Origin: UBA5359 sp028699365 [NCBI: bacterium]
GTDB taxonomy: Bacteria; UBP13; UBA5359
DNA length: 5,645 bases
Direction of reading: 5' to 3'
Assembly (NCBI GenBank): GCA_028699365.1
Contig: JAQVUQ010000198.1
Span: forward strand, 1 to 5,645
The notes under the pieces were generated by a model, which saw nothing but the letters and a program-made list of their open reading frames with translations, had not been told where the DNA came from and made no database searches. Positions 5,386 to 5,645 of this stretch are shown piece after piece. Position numbers and translations under genes: made by a program. The number at the start of each line of letters is the position of its first letter. Positions within the stretch are counted from its first letter, which is position 1.

Positions 5386-5490
5386 ATGCAATCCCTAGGC
5401 ACTCCGACGATAATCGCTTTGGTCCTGCTGACATTATTCATGGGGTTAATGATCATCATTAAAATCGCCAATATCATGTCTTGCGTATAG
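5386..5490 (+). CDS. 34-aa single-pass membrane microprotein
   Basis: ORF starting MQSLGTPTIIALVLLTLFMG and ending KIANIMSCV. It has a hydrophobic helix from about residue 8 to 25, then a Lys and a short polar tail. The SD is excellent (cggaggtg, 7 nt before ATG), which is the main reason to believe it is translated. Too short for the usual gene callers. No family is recognised. It is convergent with the AraC-type gene, with only 21 bp between stop codons. Possible roles include a membrane regulator or a small toxin, but nothing in the sequence decides. Confidence 0.5.
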   Translation: MQSLGTPTIIALVLLTLFMGLMIIIKIANIMSCV

Positions 5491-5511
5491 TAATATTGAT
5501 GCCGGGAGGGT

Positions 5512-5645
5512 TTATCGTATGCGGCGGAACTCTCTCGGCGTCCTGCCTTTCAGCCTGCCGAACTGGTTGGAAAAGTATTGTGAGGAATTGAAGCCCAGAT
5601 CCATCGCTATGACGGTTATCGGCAGTTCCGTATCACGCAACAATC
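5512..5645 (-). CDS. AraC-family transcriptional regulator, C-terminal end (partial)
   Basis: Only the last 43 codons are in the window; the gene enters from the right edge and stops at TAA (complement of 5512-5514). The protein reads LLRDTELPITVIAMDLGFNS, then SQYFSNQFGRLKGRTPREFR and RIR. This is the second helix-turn-helix of the AraC/XylS DNA-binding domain: the LPIxxIAxxLGF helix, the SSQYFSxxF recognition helix and the KGxTPxEFR signature near the C-terminus. The effector domain, if any, lies outside. Target genes cannot be told; AraC regulators often act on adjacent operons. The plus-strand ORF at the same place is its shadow. Confidence 0.88.
   Translation of the reverse strand, partial: LLRDTELPITVIAMDLGFNSSQYFSNQFGRLKGRTPREFRRIR

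Noticed and set aside
5519-5645. Plus-strand ORF with a fair SD (gggaggg), running off the right edge
   Set aside because: The minus strand at the same place encodes an unmistakable AraC-family C-terminus, so the plus ORF is antisense. A faint resemblance to M14 peptidase sequence was dropped for the same reason.

Overview
The window looks like a bacterial chromosome segment with an island boundary in the middle. Strong GGAGG-type ribosome binding sites, a tRNA sequence with an encoded CCA, and a UroD/corrinoid-methyltransferase-like protein would fit an anaerobic bacterium, perhaps a Firmicute. That taxonomic guess is inference only; no gene in the window fixes the species.

Left part (about 1-1331): one minus-strand gene for a uroporphyrinogen-decarboxylase-superfamily (UroD/MtaA-like) protein. 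A small hairpin lies just after its stop. A very strong 13-bp hairpin sits inside its 5' coding region, and its first ~32 residues look more like the start of an AMP-binding enzyme than of a UroD protein. Next (about 1332-2758) is a complete-looking IS3-family insertion sequence on the minus strand: orfA and orfB (DDE transposase), an A9 slippery run between them, matching terminal inverted repeats, a promoter at the orfA end, and an unusual ~129-bp imperfect palindrome in the tail after orfB.

Middle (about 2759-3756): an AT-rich gene that has lost its 5' end at the insertion sequence. It carries an RN-x3-H motif (R-x4-H) in the context typical of HEPN-fold proteins, many of which are RNases in defence or toxin systems. 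A palindrome-rich intergenic stretch follows, then the 3' part of a tRNA-Leu(TAG) gene, from anticodon loop to CCA, with no 5' half. This is the usual scar at the distal end of an element integrated into a tRNA gene. It suggests that DNA to the left (HEPN remnant, IS3, possibly more) is an integrated island and DNA to the right is the original chromosome. The old tRNA terminator appears to survive just downstream.

Right part (about 3757-5645): a secreted protein made almost entirely of twelve ankyrin repeats in perfect 33-residue phase, then two tiny hydrophobic ORFs (28 and 34 aa; the second has an excellent ribosome binding site). Converging on them is the C-terminal end of an AraC-family regulator on the minus strand, which runs off the window. 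No operon links the left and right parts; the shared story is insertion and rearrangement beside a tRNA-derived attachment site.
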